From assembly GCA_035634255.1 (NCBI GenBank), contig DASQDI010000091.1:1-5510 (forward strand): 5,510 nt of DNA, read 5' to 3'. A program made the translations under genes and the position numbers. Below the pieces are notes generated by a model. That model ran no database searches. It was not told the origin of the DNA and worked only from the letters and a program-made list of their open reading frames with translations. Origin of the DNA: DATLMR01 sp035634255 (lineage in GTDB: Bacteria > Acidobacteriota > Blastocatellia > UBA7656). This document shows, piece after piece, positions 4,353-5,510 of this stretch (position 1 is the first letter of the stretch; each line of letters opens with the position of its first letter).

Positions 4353-5510
4353 GTGAAAGTTCTGTTACTGGCCCGTATTTTATTGCTCATTTCGATCCCG
4401 AGCGTGGCGCTCGGGCAGGAGCCGCCCCCCTCGTCGATTGCTCCCGCGGAATCCCCGAAACCACCCGCCCCGAAGTCCGCGACGACTCTCCCGCCCGAGA
4501 AAGCAAACCCCGTAAGGCTCGTTAGATTCACGACCCCCCCGGTGATCGATGGCAAGCTCGACGAAGAGGTCTGGAAATCGGCCGCCGTTTTGAAAGACTT
4601 CTACCAGACGCAGCCGGGCGACAACATAGCGCCTTCGAGGCCGACGGAAGTTTATCTCGGCTTCGACGCCCGGACCCTCTACATCGCGTTCCGCGCGTAC
4701 GACGAGCCGGACAAGGTCCGGGCCACCATCCCCAAGCGCGACGAGATATTCGACGACGACACCGTCCGCGTGCTGCTCGACACCTTCAACGACAAGCGGA
4801 AGGCGTACATATTGATGTTCAACCCGATGGGCGTGCAGGCGGACGGGATCATCACCGAAGGGAGCGGCGAGGACTACAGCCTCGACGTGGTGATGGAATC
4901 GAAGGGGAGGCTGACCGAGGACGGCTACGTGGTCGAGGTCGCGGTCCCCTTCAAGTCGCTCAGGTACGAAGCGGGCAAGGACAAGCTCTGGGGGATTCAC
5001 GTATACCGCAGGATAAAGCGGTTCGATAACGAGTTGAACTCGTGGATGCCCAACGCGCGCAACCGGTCCGACCTGCTGAGTCAGGCCGGGCAGCTATCGG
5101 GGCTGGAAGGCATCGCGAGCGAGCGCACGCTTGAGATCATCCCGACCCTCACGATCTCGGAGACAGGCCGCCGCGTCAGGGTCTTCTCTCTGGGCGACGT
5201 GGCCGACGACCCGGCGCTCCGCGATCCGGGGCGGTTCGTCAACAAGCCCGCGAATTTCGATCCGGGCCTGTCGATGAAGCTCGGCATCACGTCGAACATA
5301 ACTCTGGACTTCACCGCCAACCCCGACTTCGCGCAGGTGGAGGCGGACCAGCCGGTCGTAACAGCAAATCAGAGGTTTCCCATATTCTTCGGGGAGAAGC
5401 GGCCGTTCTTCCTGGAGGGGATAGACATATTCCAGACGCCGATAAGCGCCGTGCACACGCGGGCTATAATCGACCCGGACTACGCCGTGAAGCTGACGGG
5501 CAAGCAGGGG
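4353..5510 (+). CDS. CBM9-like / DUF5916 outer-membrane protein, N-terminal 386 residues (runs off window)
   Basis: A frame open from GTG 4353 to the window edge codes for at least 386 residues. It starts MKVLLLARILLLISIPSVALG, a Sec signal peptide (cleavage near residue 21), followed by a Pro/Ala/Ser-rich linker (23-52). A carbohydrate-binding family 9-like domain spans about 62-250: PPVIDGKLDEEVWKSA (62-77), the TEVYLGFDARTLYIAFRAYD strand pair, DDDTVRVLLDTF, and GYVVEVAVPFKSLRY near 191-205. It runs into the DUF5916 region with its hallmark LDFTANPDFAQVEAD (318-332) and RFPIFFGEKRPFFLEG (341-356). In this family the C-terminal part is predicted to be an outer-membrane beta-barrel, and full proteins are usually 700 residues or more, so about half is missing here. 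Likely role: binding or handling a glycan at the outer membrane; substrate and any enzymatic activity are unknown. It has its own ECF-type promoter and lies after a terminator, so it is a separate transcription unit that may share the sigma regulon. Confidence 0.92.
   Translation, partial: MKVLLLARILLLISIPSVALGQEPPPSSIAPAESPKPPAPKSATTLPPEKANPVRLVRFTTPPVIDGKLDEEVWKSAAVLKDFYQTQPGDNIAPSRPTEVYLGFDARTLYIAFRAYDEPDKVRATIPKRDEIFDDDTVRVLLDTFNDKRKAYILMFNPMGVQADGIITEGSGEDYSLDVVMESKGRLTEDGYVVEVAVPFKSLRYEAGKDKLWGIHVYRRIKRFDNELNSWMPNARNRSDLLSQAGQLSGLEGIASERTLEIIPTLTISETGRRVRVFSLGDVADDPALRDPGRFVNKPANFDPGLSMKLGITSNITLDFTANPDFAQVEADQPVVTANQRFPIFFGEKRPFFLEGIDIFQTPISAVHTRAIIDPDYAVKLTGKQG

Noticed and set aside
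4380..5000. Long minus-strand open frame opposite the DUF5916 gene
   Set aside because: It is the shadow of the plus-strand CBM9/DUF5916 frame, which has clear family motifs; high GC produces such antisense frames.

Overview
The window looks like a chromosomal stretch from a high-GC Gram-negative bacterium. Acidobacteriota, class Blastocatellia, is my best guess. This rests on the gene set: an ECF sigma factor with a zinc-finger anti-sigma factor, tandem secreted DUF4097 proteins, a MacB/LolD-type ABC ATPase and a DUF5916/CBM9 outer-membrane protein. The taxonomic call is inference from gene content, because no rRNA or tRNA is present.

Layout. Positions 170 to 1 (minus strand, running off the left edge) hold the first 56 codons of an ABC-transporter ATPase. 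Positions 171-575 are a divergent, AT-richer control region with no convincing gene. Four plus-strand genes follow in close order: ECF sigma factor (576-1193), membrane anti-sigma factor (1183-2064, overlapping by 11 nt), DUF4097 protein 1 (2072-3199, 7 nt gap) and DUF4097 protein 2 (3279-4100, 79 nt gap). A long hairpin followed by five T (4118-4193) closes this cluster. A second plus-strand unit starts with an ECF-type promoter (4240-4268) and the first 386 codons of a CBM9-DUF5916 protein (4353 to beyond 5510, GTG start).

How the parts may work together. The sigma/anti-sigma pair is a standard envelope-signal switch: the anti-sigma holds the sigma through a cytoplasmic zinc finger and carries a long extracytoplasmic part. 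The two DUF4097 proteins have signal peptides and 18-residue repeats that suggest beta-solenoids, so they should sit in the periplasm or on the surface. Being in the sigma operon, they may be regulon products, sensors or feedback partners. The promoter in front of the DUF5916 gene, GGAACTT-N16-GTCTAA, closely matches the classical ECF (sigma-E-like) pattern, so the neighbouring sigma factor may also drive this outer-membrane protein. A weaker site with the same spacing lies in front of the divergent ABC gene. The most interesting reading of the window is therefore a compact envelope-response island: one ECF switch, two secreted solenoid proteins, an outer-membrane glycan-associated barrel and a possible export system. 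The regulatory wiring is inference.
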